Shown here piece by piece: positions 12,940-23,907 of a stretch of 64,000 bases of DNA. Within the stretch, counting starts at the first letter, position 1; every line of letters begins with the position of its first letter. The stretch comes from Tetragonia tetragonoides. Its lineage: Eukaryota > Streptophyta > Magnoliopsida > Caryophyllales > Aizoaceae. The DNA lies in assembly GCA_038025085.1 (NCBI GenBank), contig CM076145.1:12683000-12746999 (forward strand), written 5' to 3'. Made by a program: the position numbers and the translations under genes. Below the pieces are notes generated by a model that saw nothing but the letters and a program-made list of their open reading frames with translations, was not told where the DNA came from and made no database searches.

Positions 12940-14700
12940 ATATTAAGAATAAAGCACACAAGTGCTTTGTTTACATTCATTTGAGTGTGAAACTACGCCA
13001 AGGATGTTTACAACTACAAACAAACTTCAACTCAAGGTTTTGAATGCATTTACGCGTTTTAAAAGCTCATACGACAAGGGTGATAGAGATTGAGTTCTTT
13101 TGTGTTGTATATTAAGAGAAAGCACCCAAATGATTTGTTTGCATTCATTTGAAAGAGAAACTACAACAAGGATGTAAACAAGCTTCAACTCAAGATGTTG
13201 AATGCATTGAAGCGTTTTAAAACCTCATACGACAAGGGTGAAAGAGATTGAGTTCTTTTGTTTTGTATATTAAGAGAAAGCACACAAATGCTTTGTTTAC
13301 ATTCATTTGAGTGTGAAACTACACCAAGGATGTTTACAAGCACAAACAAGCTTCAACTTAAGCTTTTGAATGCATTTATGCGTTTTAACAGCTCTTACGA
13401 CAAGTTGAATAAGTTTGAGTTCTTTTGTGTTATATATTAAGAGAAAGCACCCAAATTCTTTGTTTGCATTCATTTGAGTTTGAAACTACACCAAGGATGT
13501 TTACAAGTACAAACAAGCTTCAACTCAATCTTTTGAATGCATTTCGGCGTTTTAAAAGATCATACGACTAGGGTGAAAGAGATTGAGTTGTTTTGGGTTG
13601 TATATTAAGAGAAAGCACCCAAATGCTTTGTTTGCATTCATTTGAGTGAGAAACTACACCAAGGATGTTTACAAGTACAAACAAGCTTCAACTCAAGCTT
13701 TTGAATGCATTTACGCGTTTTAAAACCTCAAACGACTAGGGTGAAAGAGATTGAGTATTTTTGTGTTGTATATTAAGAGAAACCATACAAATGCTTTCTT
13801 TGCATTTATTTGAGTGAGAACCCATACCAAGGATGTTTACAAGTACAAACAAGCTTCAACTCAAGCTTTTGAATGCATTTACTCGTTTTAATAGCTCTTA
13901 CGACTAGGCGAAAAGAGATTTAGTTCTTTTGTGTTGTATATTAAGAAAAAAGCACACAAATGCTTTGTTTACATTCATTTGAGTGTGAAACTACGCCAAG
14001 GATGTTTACAACTACAAACAAGCTTCAACTTTTGAATGCATTTACGCGTTTTAAAAGCTCATACGACAAGGGTGATAGAGATTGAGTTCTTTTGTGTTGT
14101 ATATTAAGAGAAAGCACCTAAATGATTTGTTTGCATTCATTTGAGTGAGAAACTACAACAAGGATGAAACAAGCTTCAACTCAAGATTTTGAATGCATTT
14201 AAGCGTTTTAAAACCTCATACGACAAGGGTGAAAGAGATTGAGTTCTTTTGTGTTGTATATTAAGAGAAAGCACACAAATGCTTTGTTTACATTCATTTG
14301 AGTGTGAAACTACACCAATGATGTTTACAAGCACAAACAAGCTTCAACTTAAGCTTTTGAATGCATTTATGCGTGTCAACAGCTCTTACGACAAGTTGAA
14401 TAAGTTTGAGTTCTTTTGTGTTATATATTAAGAGAAAGCACCCAAATGCTTTGTTTGCATTCATTTGAGTGTGAAACTACACCAAGGATGTTTGCAACTA
14501 CAAACAAGCTTCAACTCAAACTTTTGAATGCATTTAGGCGTTTTAAAAGATCATACGACTAGGGTGAAAGAGATTGAGTTGTTTTGGGTTGTATATTAAG
14601 AGAAAGCACCCAAATGCTTTGTTTGCGTTCATTTGAGTGAGAAACTACACCAAGGATGTTTACAAGTACAAACAAGCTTCAACTCAAGCTTTTGAATGCA
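12940..14700. repeat. ~991 bp tandem duplication of six monomers
   Basis: The block from about 12940 to 13740 recurs at about 13930 to 14700. Shared markers are GGTGATAGAG (13079, 14072), a short monomer lacking the TTTACAAGTACA segment (ACAACAAGGATG followed soon by CAAGCTTC), and GTTGAATAAGTTTGAG (13392, 14394). The offset drifts from about 998 to 991 bp because of small indels. Confidence 0.8.
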
Positions 14701-15024
14701 TTTACGCGTTTTAGAACCTCATACGATTAGGGTGAAAGAGATTGAGTTCTTTTGTGTTGTATATTAAGAGAAAGCACACAAATGGTTTGTTTGTATTCAT
14801 TTGATTGTTAAACTACACCAAGGATGTTTACAAGTACATACAGGCTTCAACTCAAGCTTTTGAATGCATTTACGCGTTTTAAAAGCTCTTACGACTAGGT
14901 GAAAGAGATTGAGTTCTTTTGTGTTGTATATTAAGAGAAAGCACCCAAATACTTTGTTTGCATTCATTTGAGTGAGAAACTACACCAAGAATGTTTACAA
15001 GTACAAACAAGCTTCAATTCAAGC

Positions 15025-15815
15025 TGATGCGAAACCAAACAGCAAGCTCGTCGTAATGAAACAGAGTGACTTCTTTTTGTGTTGTTGTGTTTAGATAAAG
15101 AAAGCAATTAACTCTTAACTTCAAAACTCAGAAATTAAGCACAAGTTTAGTCGCCTAAGAGGATCCCCACCCTTGCTAATCTCTCCCAAGCAATTAAGCA
15201 CTAAGAAAGAATTAGTAGAAGCGTAAATACCCAAGCATAGCTTGTGAACAGAGGCAGAGCTCTATCTTGTGTTTTCATTCATCAAATCTGATTTCTTACA
15301 ATGAGAAGCAAGCTATTTATAGACCAAGAACCCTAGAGGTCTTTCTAGAAGCAAGCTAAGGTGGCACAATGAGATAAGGCTCTCAAAAGGAGCCATTTTT
15401 GTTGTCCTGGCGCCAGCTCATAAGCATACTTGGATAATACAATTTGGAGCGCCTCCTTTGTACGAATCTACTAGGGGGTGTTCTTGTATCTTTTATCTTC
15501 ATATGCTGCTGCCTTGCTGCCCACTCCATGCTATTTTCAAGCTAGTTTTATCAACTACTAAGCCAAGGAACAAACTCCTTTTGTACGGCCTAATTAGTAC
15601 GCATATTTAACAAAACAAAATGCAGAAATTAGAGCTACGCCTAAGCATCATTACAAGCATAATTAAGGACTAATTAAGCAAAGTAATTAAGGTATAACCC
15701 TTAGAACAACTTGGATTATCCTTAAGAGCCTCTACATAAGCAATGGTACCAATGCTAGCAAGAAGTTGACTAGTGGCCATGGTATCTTCTTTTTGAGCTG
15801 CATGCTCCCACATCA
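15025..15815 (-). repeat. E1 3' LTR
   Basis: 791 bp. On the minus strand it begins TGATGTGGGAGC (the other copy has TGATGCGGGAGC) and ends CGCATCA. It pairs with the LTR at 18011-18801. It includes, on the minus strand at 15780-15670, a 36-codon open frame that matches the LTR-encoded tail of E2. Confidence 0.95.
15670..15780 (-). CDS. LTR-encoded 36-codon tail, E1 copy
   Basis: A Met-to-stop frame of 36 codons lies inside the E1 LTR; the other LTR has the equivalent frame at 18656-18766. It has the same length as the frame in the E2 3' LTR (56225-56335) and matches it at 28 of 36 residues. Both end in the same C-terminal stretch, which includes YVEALKDNP and CSKGYTLITLLN. In E2 this frame is the end of the integrase polyprotein after a frameshift is allowed for. 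E1 has no integrase, so here it is a relic or LTR sequence kept for other reasons. Most of the 13 base differences from E2 change the amino acid, so there is no sign of selection on this copy. Confidence 0.5.
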   Translation of the reverse strand: MATSQLLASIGTIAYVEALKDNPSCSKGYTLITLLN

Positions 15816-15868
15816 AACACCCGGGGTTGTTTAGGACTTGCCCTCAAGTCCTCAAAGTAGAAAAACTT

Positions 15869-16881
15869 TCATTGACGTTCAATGTAGCTGCAAAACTTTT
15901 CGCCTTCAATTCGACCTCTAATCCAAGCACCAATTGAGTTTTTCACGTTGTTCTTTACATGTTGTTTGTGCTCATTGAAGAACATAATTCTAGTGTGTTG
16001 AACTCTAGCTTCAGGGGTGTCCTTGAATTCTCGCCATCCAAAATTGCAACTCCGTGTTCCATTGCAAAACAAAATAAGTTTCAATCTCTTCAATACTTCA
16101 GTTCGTATGGAAGAGAGTCCGCATAAAATTCTGTCACCAATGAGGTCTTCAAATGTACCTTTTAAGTCATACATGTTGTTGCCTTTATATGGGGAATGTT
16201 CTTGCCTAGGAGAATAATTGTAAGAGCTACTCAAACTCTTCTCCAAGGTATGTGGGATAAGGCTTTTGACCATCATGTTGCCTTCATTCTTTTGCTGGTT
16301 TTTGGCTAACAAAAAGTTTTCATGCCCTAATAAGTGCTCAAAACGTGGGTGCATGTCACACCTCCGTTTTGGGTTTTCAAGAGTTACCTCACTTAGTGCA
16401 GCAACGTTGTTTTCTTCTTTTTCCAGCAAGTATGTTGTTTGAGAGCTTGTAGTGAAGGTCAACGAATCAGTTTCATTAGCAAGAGAGCTCTCTTTTCGCA
16501 TGTCCTCATCTATCACAACATGTTGCATGGCAATACATAGGTGAGAAGGTGTCTTTTGGACATCCTTTTCGGACTCCAAAACACCCTTGAAATTAGGTTG
16601 TACCTCATGTGTAAAGGATGTTGAGTACTCTTCTGCAGGTTCTGTGTAGATACCCTCCATGACAGGTTGCACAACATATTCATTAGGCCCAAGTAAGCCC
16701 TTATCAAGCCCCATTTCGTCCCCTTGTTCAATCTCAGTAACCAATTGCCATTCTTCTAAGCTAACAACCCTCTCATTGCCACATTCTGCATACACATGTC
16801 CCCAACCGTAACATTTTTTACACCTATTTAACGACCTCTTTACTGGAATCTCGTCCCATGGAAAGGACTTAAATAAAGATC
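15869..16881 (-). CDS. E1 zinc knuckle followed by ORF of unknown function
   Basis: An open frame runs on the minus strand from about 16881 to the stop at 15869. It contains a CX2CX4HX4C zinc knuckle (CKKCYGWGHVYAEC, about 16828-16787), which binds nucleic acid in retroelement Gag. After it come about 300 residues I do not recognise. They are acidic at first, with a Cys/Arg/Lys-rich end. This frame occupies the place where pol would be, and none of the protease, reverse transcriptase or integrase motifs is present. The first Met lies inside the knuckle (16795), so translation probably came from the upstream gag start by one joined frame that is now shifted. It could be diverged spacer or captured sequence. 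Confidence 0.6.
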
Positions 16882-17250
16882 GCTAAAGGCACTTTGAATG
16901 GTTTTAGTTTCAGCAGGTTTTTGATCAATACTAAATGGAGAGAAAGGCATATGTGAAGTAAAATCGGGTAAGAATTCCCTTTTGAGCTCTCTCCGCAACT
17001 TACTCCAACTTCTGATTTTGTCTTTCCTCATCCGTTTTCTTTGAGCCTTCAACTTCTCCCACCAATCTAAAGCATAACCTCTAAAGGTAGAGGCCACTAC
17101 TTTGACCTTTTCAAAGTCCGAGTAGTCAAGGAGATCAAACCATTTGTCCATGGATTCAAGCCACCCTAGAAACGTACTAGACCTTCCATCAAAGTTAGGG
17201 AAATCAAATGTATACCCTTTCGGATTAAGCTTGGAACCGTAGGAGGTCAT
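16840..17250 (-). pseudogene. E1 gag, N-terminal capsid half (frameshifted)
   Basis: This 136-residue frame starts at an ATG preceded by an ACCACAAGA context resembling the E2 gag start. It shows the plant Ty3 gag core: FPNFDG, FLGWLESMDKWFD, a WWEKLKAQR segment and a KREFLPDF segment. Gag forms the virus-like particle. The usual second half of the capsid region, between the FLP motif and the knuckle, is missing, and the frame ends at 16840 about 45 bases after the knuckle frame becomes open. The shift between gag and knuckle frames is not a multiple of three, so the protein is broken here. Its identity as retrotransposon gag is firm; finer lineage is inference. Confidence 0.85.
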
Positions 17251-17994
17251 TCTTGTGGTGCTTGGTTTCCTTTGTAGCTAGGAATTGTGTTTGGGCTAAA
17301 TGGGCTCTTTGTGGACTGATTTTTGTTGTTTAAAATGGGCAGAGGAGAACACCAACAACTTAGAATACTTGACAACGCACAACGATATAGCAAGTTCGAA
17401 CCAATCCTTCACAATACCACCAGCTCACAACCACCCATACAACTCCAACATCAATACACAAGTGAAGAAAAGCAGTAGCTCAAATGCAGCAAATAACAAA
17501 ACAAAGAACAAAACCCACTAAAATAAATATACCACAACTTCAGCGCAAATCAGGTTTACTCACGATTTCACACAACAAACAACCCAATCCGAAATTCTCA
17601 ACAAATAACCCAATAATCACAAACTCAGTGCAACCAAGTATTCAGCAAACCCAACAGCAAACAACTAGCTTCAGCTCAAACGCATATAAAATAGAGCCAA
17701 ATAACATGAATTATCTCACGACTTTCTAAGACAAAATCAAAATTCCACCAAGAGAGTTTTGTAGATCTATGTCTTAGGAATCCAAACAACTAAGAAAGTC
17801 ACAAACTTTACCTCTAGAACTTCAGATACAAAAGAAATCCCAATACTGCTCCAGTCGCTCGTCCAGCGAGAGCGATAAAATATAATGCGCTGTTTGAAGG
17901 TCCAAAACTCCTCCTTTCCACTTGAAACCACCACGAGAAGAAAGATAACAGACCAAATAACAAGAATCCCAGAAGAAACGAGCTTAATAACCAA
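17251..17994 (-). other. E1 5' leader
   Basis: This untranslated leader lies between the primer site and the gag start. The part next to the primer site (about 17770-17994) is almost identical to the E2 leader at 51394-51610, including a CTAGAG/GTAAAG context that could act as a splice donor. The remaining part is less conserved, A-rich on the plus strand, and holds only chance ORFs. Leaders of this sort normally carry the RNA packaging and dimerisation signals; that role is inferred. Confidence 0.7.
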
Positions 17995-18007
17995 AGCTCT
18001 GATACCA
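17995..18007 (-). other. E1 primer-binding site
   Basis: The minus strand reads TGGTATCAGAGCT starting a few bases inside the 5' LTR. It is complementary to the 3' end of plant initiator methionine tRNA, the usual primer of Ty3/gypsy elements. Confidence 0.9.
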
Positions 18008-18010
18008 AAT

Positions 18011-18801
18011 TGATGCGAAACCAAACAGCAAGCTCGTCGGAATGAAACAGAGTGACTTCTTTTTGTGTTTTTATGTTTAGATAAAGAAAGCAATTAAGTC
18101 TTAACTCCAAAAATCAGCAATTAAGCACAAGTTTAGTCACCTAAGAGGATCCCCACCCTTGCTAATCTCTCCCAAGCAATTAAGCACTAAGAAAGAATTA
18201 GTAGAAGCGTAAATACCCAAGCATAGCTTGTGAACAGAGGCACAGCTCTATCTTGGGTTTTCATTCATCAAATCTGATTTCTTACAATGAGAAGCAAGCT
18301 ATTTATAGACCAAGAACCCTAGAGGTCTTTCTAGAAGCAAGCTAAGGTGGCACAATGAGATAAGGCTCTCAAAAGGAGCCGTTTTTGTGGTCCTGGCGCC
18401 AGCTCATAAGCATACTTGGATAGTACAATTTGGAGCGCCTCCTTTGTACTAATCCACTAGGGGGTGTTCTTCTATCTTTTATCTTCATATGTTGCTGCCT
18501 TGCTACCCACTTCATGCTATTTTCAAGCTAGTTTTATCAACTACTAAGCCAAGGAAGAAACTCCTTTTGTACGGCCTAAATAGTACGCATATTTAACAAA
18601 ACAAAATGCAGAAATTAGAGCTACGCCTAAGCATTATTACAAGCATAATTAAGGACTAATTAAGCAAAGTAATTAAGGTATAACCCTTAGAACAACTTGG
18701 ATTATCCTTAAGAGCCTGTACATAAGCAATGGTACCAATGCTAGCAAGAAGTTGACTAGTGGCCATGGTATCTTCTTTTTGAGCTGCATGCTCCCGCATC
18801 A
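18011..18801 (-). repeat. E1 5' LTR
   Basis: 791 bp, identical in length to the 3' LTR. It begins TGATGCGGGAGC and ends TTTCGCATCA on the minus strand, giving perfect 7 bp inverted ends. Confidence 0.95.
18300..18307 (-). promoter_or_regulatory. Putative TATA box of E1 5' LTR
   Basis: TATAAATA on the minus strand about 290 bases before the LTR end. The same motif is at the equivalent place in the E2, E3 and E4 LTRs, which supports it as the pol II promoter of the element. Confidence 0.6.
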
Positions 18802-20759
18802 CAAGCTTTTGAAAGTATTTACGCGATTTAAAAGCTCATATGACTAGGGTGAAAGAGATTGAGTTCTTTGTGGTTTATTTTAAGAGAAAGCACCCAAATG
18901 CTTTCATTGCATTCATTTGAGTGGGAAACCACACCAAGACTGTTTACAAGTACAAACAAGCTTCAACTCAAGCTTTTGAATGCATTTACGAGTTTTAACA
19001 GCTCTTACGACTAGGCGAAAAGTGATTGAGTTCTTTTGGGTTGTATATTAAGAAAAAGCACACAAATGCTTTGTTTACATTCATTTGAGTGTAAAACTAC
19101 ACCAAGGATGTTTACAACTACAAACAAGCTTCATTTCAAGCTTTTGAATGCATTTACGCGTTTTAAAACCTCATACGACAAGGGTGAAAGAGATTGAGTT
19201 CTTTTGTGTTGTATATTAAGAGAAAACATTCAAATGCTTTGTTTGCATTCATTTGAGTGAGAAACTACAACAAGGATGTTTACAAGGGCAAACAACCTTC
19301 AACTCAAGCTTTTGAATGCGTTTATGTGTTTATCAGCTCCTACGACTAGGGTGAAACAGATTGAGTTCTTTTGTGTTATATATTAAGAGAAAGCACCCAA
19401 ATGCTTTGTTTGCATTCATTTCAGTGTTAAACTACACCAAGGATGTTTACAAGTACAAACAAGCTTCAACTCAAGCTTTTGAATGCATTTACGCATTTTA
19501 TAAGCTCATACGACTAGGGTGAAAGAGATTAGGTTCTTTTGTGTTGTATATTAAGAGAAAGCACCCAAAGATTTTGTTTGCATTCATTTGAGTGAGAAAC
19601 TAAAACAAGGATGTATACAAGCTTCAACTCAAGATTTTGAATGCCTTTACGCGTTTTAAAACCTCATACGACTAGGGTGAAAGAGATTGAGTTCGTTTGT
19701 GTTGTATATTAAGAGAAAGCACCCAAATGCTTTGTTTGCATTCATTTGAGTAAGAAACTACACCAAGGATGTTTACATGTACAAACAAGCTTCAACTCAA
19801 GCTTTTGAAGGCATTTACGCGTTTTAAAACCTCATACGACTAGGGTGAAAGACATTGAGTTCTTTTGTGTTGTTTAATAAGAGAAAGCACACAAATGGTT
19901 TGTTTTGCATTCTTTTGAGTGAGAAACTACACCAAGGATGTTTACAAGTACAAACAAGCTTCAACTCAAGCTTTTGAATGCATTTACCCATTTTATAAGC
20001 TCATACGACTAGGGTGAAAGAGATTGAGTTCTTTTGTGTTGTATATTAAGTGAAAGCACCCAAATCTTTTGTTTGCATTCATTTGAGTGAGAAACTAGAA
20101 CAAGGGATGTAAACAAGCTTCAACTCAAGATTTTGAATGCATTTAAGCGTTTTAAAACCTCATACGATAAGGGTGAAATAGATTGAGTTCTTTTGTGTTG
20201 TATATTCAGTTAAAAGAACCCAAATGATTTCTTTGCATTCATTTGAGTAAGAAACCACACCAAGGATGTTAACAAGTTCAAAAAAACTTCAACTCAAGCT
20301 TTTGAATGCATTTACGCGTTTTAACAACTCTTACGACTAGGGGGAAAGAGAATGAGTTCTTTTGTGTTCTTTTTTTACATTCATTTGAGTGTAAAAGTAC
20401 ACCAAGGATGTTTACAAGCACAAACAAGGTTCAACTTAAGCTTTTGAATGCATTTACGCGTTTTAACAGCTCTTACGACTAGTTGAATAAGTTAGAGTTC
20501 TTTTGTGTTATACATTAAGAGAAAGCACCCAAATTCTTTGTTTGCATTCATTTGAGTGAGAAACTACACCAAGGATGTTTACAAGTATAAACAAGCTTCA
20601 AGTCATGCTTTTGAATGCATTTAGGCGTTTTAAAAGCTCATACGACTAGGGTGAAAGAGATTGAGTTCTTTTGTGTTGTATTTTAAGAGAAAGCACCCAA
20701 ATGCTTTGTCTGCATTCATTTGAGTGAGAAACTACACCAAGGACGTTTACAAGTACAAA
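18802..20759. repeat. ~168 bp tandem satellite, block II
   Basis: Continuous satellite between E1 and E4. It begins with the duplicated CAAGC and ends with ACAAA at the E4 target site. It contains the CATTTCAAGC and ACAACTACAAAC variants also seen at 4.1 kb and 6.1 kb, and one shortened monomer at about 20350-20400 where TGTGTTCTTTTTTTACATTC fuses two parts. No gene is seen. Confidence 0.96.
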
Positions 20760-21588
20760 TGATGTGAAATCAGTAACAAAACGGAAATTAACCTTTGATA
20801 GTATCACACAAAGGGATCTTGTTCAAGAATCACTCAAGAACAACTCACGAATCACTCGTAAGGGTTTCAACCTGAATCACTCAGTTTGAGGGGTAAATAC
20901 TCATGTATTCAATTATTAATCATCAAAGCACGAGTTTACAATAGCAAAGCTCTCCCCTATTTATAGACAAAGAAATCTAAAGGTATTCGGAATGCTAATC
21001 CTAGTCCAAATAGGAAACTAACTACGAAACTGACTACAATTGTAAAACGAGCTAATTAACAGCTTTCCTAATACCTAATGGACTCCTAATGCTACTAATA
21101 ATCAGAATACTACTTTTCTAAACATATTCTAACTAATTAAGGAAATAGGCAAACGAAATCAAACTCAAACAGCTAATTACTTGGCGCCCAAGGCTAAAAC
21201 CGCTGGAACAGTTTTGCTCTGTAACTTCAATAGCCTTTTCAACTCCTTTTTGTTCTGAATATGGGAAAACTCAAAGCATGGGAGTTTTAGATGTCGTTTC
21301 CAGCTTTCTACAGAACTTTGAATCACCATGATCCCATGTCGTATGAGTGAGTTATGATTAAAATACGAACCAGTGTAGAAGCTGTCAAAATTACGGGAAT
21401 CCTGATAACGAATGTGATCATATAATAAGAGCTTTAATCCCGACCTTGTGTGGAAACTCCATGTAATTATCTTTATAGGAGTCAATTTAATGCATAACCA
21501 CCAAAGGAACTCGATGTAAACAAGAATAGATGTTCTCTTGCTAGTTCCTTGGTTGTTCTGTTTACTTTGCACACTTGCTCCCGCATCA
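20760..21588 (-). repeat. E4 3' LTR
   Basis: 829 bp; minus strand begins TGATGCGGGAGCAAG and ends TTTCACATCA. The gag-spacer reading frame continues into its first 412 bases. Confidence 0.95.
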
Positions 21589-22915
21589 ATCTCCCTTTCT
21601 TCAAAAAGAATTGTCCTCAATTTTTCGTATGTAGTAATCTTCTCCTGAACCTGTATATTCATCAAATTTTCCTTACAAATTTCCAATGAACCCACAAGGT
21701 TAGGAGCCTTGCTGCTGTCTTCTTGATGGACATCTTTTTCTTGTTCTTGATCAAAGCTAGATTCAAGAAGTCCCAACTCCATCTCGGATTCCTCTTGCAT
21801 GTCATCAATATAATCAAGATCTTCAAGGAAATCACCAATATTTTCTGGTTCAATGAATATTTCTTCGATAAACTCATCAACCACAGTTGGTAGGCTTGAA
21901 TTACTAACTTGAACAACAATAAGGGGGTCAATGTTATTGGTCTTTTCTTGTGAATCTTCCATAGGAACAATATCTTTAAAGTAATCATCAAGATCTGGTT
22001 TTCCTTTGAATGTATCCACAACAAAGAGCCTATCTTCATTAATGGGTTGATCATTTATTATGCACCCTTTCATGTACTCCAACTTATGAATTCGACGTTG
22101 AAGCGCTTGTTGGTATGCTTGTTGTGCTCGTAGGTGCACTAGTTGTTGCTCCCTCTCTTGCCTCTCAATCTTGAGAGCTATCTTGCATACATACTCAAAG
22201 GATATGAAAGGAACAAGCTCCACCTTGTCCCTTAGAGTTGAGTTTAGTCCTTTGATGAATCTTGCAATCTTTAACTCTTCCCTCTCCACGAGATCACACA
22301 TAATGTCGCGTTTTCAAACTTTTGGAGGTAGTCTTGTACACTTGAGGTTTCTTGGCTTAAGGACGTGAGTTTCAAGAACTGTGCTTGCTCAAACTCTTTA
22401 GGCAAAAATCGGTTCTTTAAATGTTTCTTGAGTTTGTCCCAAGTCTCAATCTTTGCTTTCCCGTCCTTCTTGCGTCGAGCCTTTAGTTTTTCATACCAAA
22501 AAGAAGCATGCTTGGTGAGTTTATGCGTGGCTAACTTGCATCTTCGCCGCTCATCATACTCCTTGTATTCAAACACTCTCTCCATAGTTCTAAGCCAATC
22601 AAGAAAGGCCTCTGGATCGTAGGAACCGTCATATTCAGGGAGTTCGACTTTCAAGTTCCTATCATCATCATAGGGGTTTCGTGGTTTAGGAGCGTCATTG
22701 GTTCTAGTCCCACTTGTGTCTTCAAACTCCTCATCGAAGCTGGGGTCACGGTTGTGGTTTCTCCAATGAATTCTGCGCATCCTTGTCTCCATGTTTTCCC
22801 TATCTTCTTGGTTTCTTCTTTCTATAGCATCCATCCGCTCTTCTTGAGATTTGAAAGACGTCCTAAGATCCTCCATGGCTGTTAACAACTTTGCTAGTTC
22901 GCTGGGCTCACCCAT
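21177..22915 (-). pseudogene. E4 gag plus acidic spacer, one frameshift
   Basis: I chose the ATG at 22915 because its product starts like E3 Gag (MGEPSELAKLLTAMEDL here, MGDPNYMAKLLTAMEDL in E3); the longer open frame upstream is leader and primer site. The capsid core follows: LPEYDGSYDPEAFLDWL, FWYEKLKARRK, NRFLP, and a SSVQDYLQKFE segment. Near 22300-22310 the frame shifts by one base; the continuation (REELKIARFIKGLN, then a Glu/Gln-rich coil) is open to 21177. No zinc knuckle is present. The spacer is strongly acidic (EEFIEE-like and EEREIDAGAS) and runs through the polypurine tract into the 3' LTR. It is a particle protein by family; the acidic part is unrecognised. Confidence 0.85.
21589..21602 (-). 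other. E4 polypurine tract
   Basis: GAAGAAAGGGAGAT on the minus strand directly before the 3' LTR, matching the tract of E3. It would prime plus-strand DNA synthesis. It is also coding: the acidic frame reads EEREI across it. Confidence 0.85.
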
Positions 22916-23062
22916 AGCTTCGGTTGTTGGTTTCTTGGGGGTTTCTTGGCTGTCTTCGTGAACAAAGGGTGGATCTTGCAAGAATCGTTCTCTAATGCTT
23001 GCTATGGTGTCGTGTTTATGCTCAGGACCGTGTTGTTTAAACTTAAGAAAGCTCAAACCTTT

Positions 23063-23075
23063 AGCTCTGATACCA
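23063..23075 (-). other. E4 primer-binding site
   Basis: TGGTATCAGAGCT on the minus strand, three bases inside the 5' LTR; initiator methionine tRNA type. Confidence 0.9.
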
Positions 23076-23078
23076 AGT

Positions 23079-23907
23079 TGATGTGAAATCAGTAACAAAA
23101 CGGAAATTAACCTTTGATAGTATCACACAAAGGGATCTTGTTCAAGAATCACTCAAGAACAACTCACGAATCACTCGTAAGGGTTTCAACCTGAATCACT
23201 CAGTTTGAGGGGTAAATACTCATGTATTCAATTATTAATCATCAAAGCACGAGTTTACAATAGCAAAGCTCTCCCCTATTTATATACAAAGAAATCTAAA
23301 ACTATTCGGAATCCTAATCCTAGTCCAAATAGGAAACTAACTACGAAACTGACTACAATTGTAAAACGAGCTAATTAACAGCTTTCCTAATACCTAATGG
23401 ACTCCTAATTCTACTAATAATCAGAATACTACTTTCCTAAACATATTCTAACTAATTAAGGAAATAGGCAAACGAAATCAAACTCAAACAGCTAATTACT
23501 TGGCGCCCAAGGCTAAAACCGCTAGAACAGTTTTGCATTGTAACTTCAATTGCCTTTTCAACTCCTTTTCGTTCTGAATATGGGAAAACTCAAACCATGG
23601 GAGTTTTAGATGTCGTTTCCAGCTTTCTACAGAATTTTGAATCACCATGATCCCATGTCGTATGAGTGAGTTATGATTAAAATACGAACCAGTGTAGAAG
23701 CTGTCAAAATTACGAGAATCCTGATAACGAATGTGATCATATAATAAGAGCTTTAATCCCGACCTTGTGTGGAAACTCCATGTAATTATCTTTATAGGAG
23801 TCAATTTAATGCATAACCACCAAAGGAACACGATGTAAACAAGAATAGATGTTCTCTTGCTAGTTCCTTGGTTGTTCTGTTTACGTTGCACACTTGCTCC
23901 CGCATCA
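23079..23907 (-). repeat. E4 5' LTR
   Basis: 829 bp, paired with 20760-21588. A TATAAATA motif (minus strand, 23284-23277) is in the position used by the other elements. Confidence 0.95.

Larger units (their letters stand above)
1..15024. repeat. ~168 bp tandem satellite, block I
   Basis: Head-to-tail copies of one AT-rich monomer run without a break from the window edge. Spacing between equivalent points is 168 bp, for example the GCTTC motif at 11186 and 11354. Each monomer carries, in order, AAGCTTCAACTCAAGCTT, AATGCATT, ACGCGT, a TATATTA stretch, AATGCTTTGTTTGCATT and ACACCAAGGATGTTTAC. Two monomer flavours alternate: one with AAAAGCTCATACGAC and one with AACAGCTCTTACGAC. The short ORFs seen here are read-through of the repeat and are not genes. 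The satellite family is not one I can name. Confidence 0.97.
15025..18801 (-). mobile_element. E1: non-autonomous Ty3/gypsy-type LTR retrotransposon
   Basis: This is a 3777 bp complete insertion with two 791 bp LTRs and a 5 bp target-site duplication CAAGC (15020-15024 and 18802-18806) in satellite. On the minus strand it reads 5' LTR, initiator-Met-type primer site, ~745 bp leader, gag N-terminal half, zinc knuckle, an unidentified ORF, 3' LTR. There is no protease, reverse transcriptase, RNase H or integrase. The layout matches gag-bearing non-autonomous elements (TR-GAG type). The LTRs differ at about 24 of 791 positions (3%). Its leader is nearly identical to that of E2, so E2-like elements are the likely source of enzymes. 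Confidence 0.95.
20760..23907 (-). mobile_element. E4: non-autonomous LTR retrotransposon with gag
   Basis: This is a 3148 bp complete insertion flanked by ACAAA (20755-20759 and 23908-23912), with two 829 bp LTRs. On the minus strand it reads 5' LTR, initiator-Met primer site, gag, an acidic spacer that runs through the polypurine tract into the 3' LTR. No protease, reverse transcriptase, RNase H or integrase is present. LTRs differ at about 16 of 829 positions (1.9%), the lowest of the four LTR pairs, so it is probably the youngest. E3 belongs to the same family, and the solo LTR at 60232 is a relative. Confidence 0.95.

Noticed and set aside
1..15024. CRISPR-like regular spacing
   Set aside because: The repeat is continuous, with no unique spacers and a 168 bp period; it is a eukaryotic satellite.
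17300..17729. Plus-strand ORFs in the E1 leader
   Set aside because: They run against the element's orientation in A-rich leader sequence, low complexity, no motif.
23079..23098. Long gag ORF of E4 starting at 23098
   Set aside because: That start lies in the 5' LTR and the frame reads through the primer site; the ATG at 22915 matches the E3 gag start.
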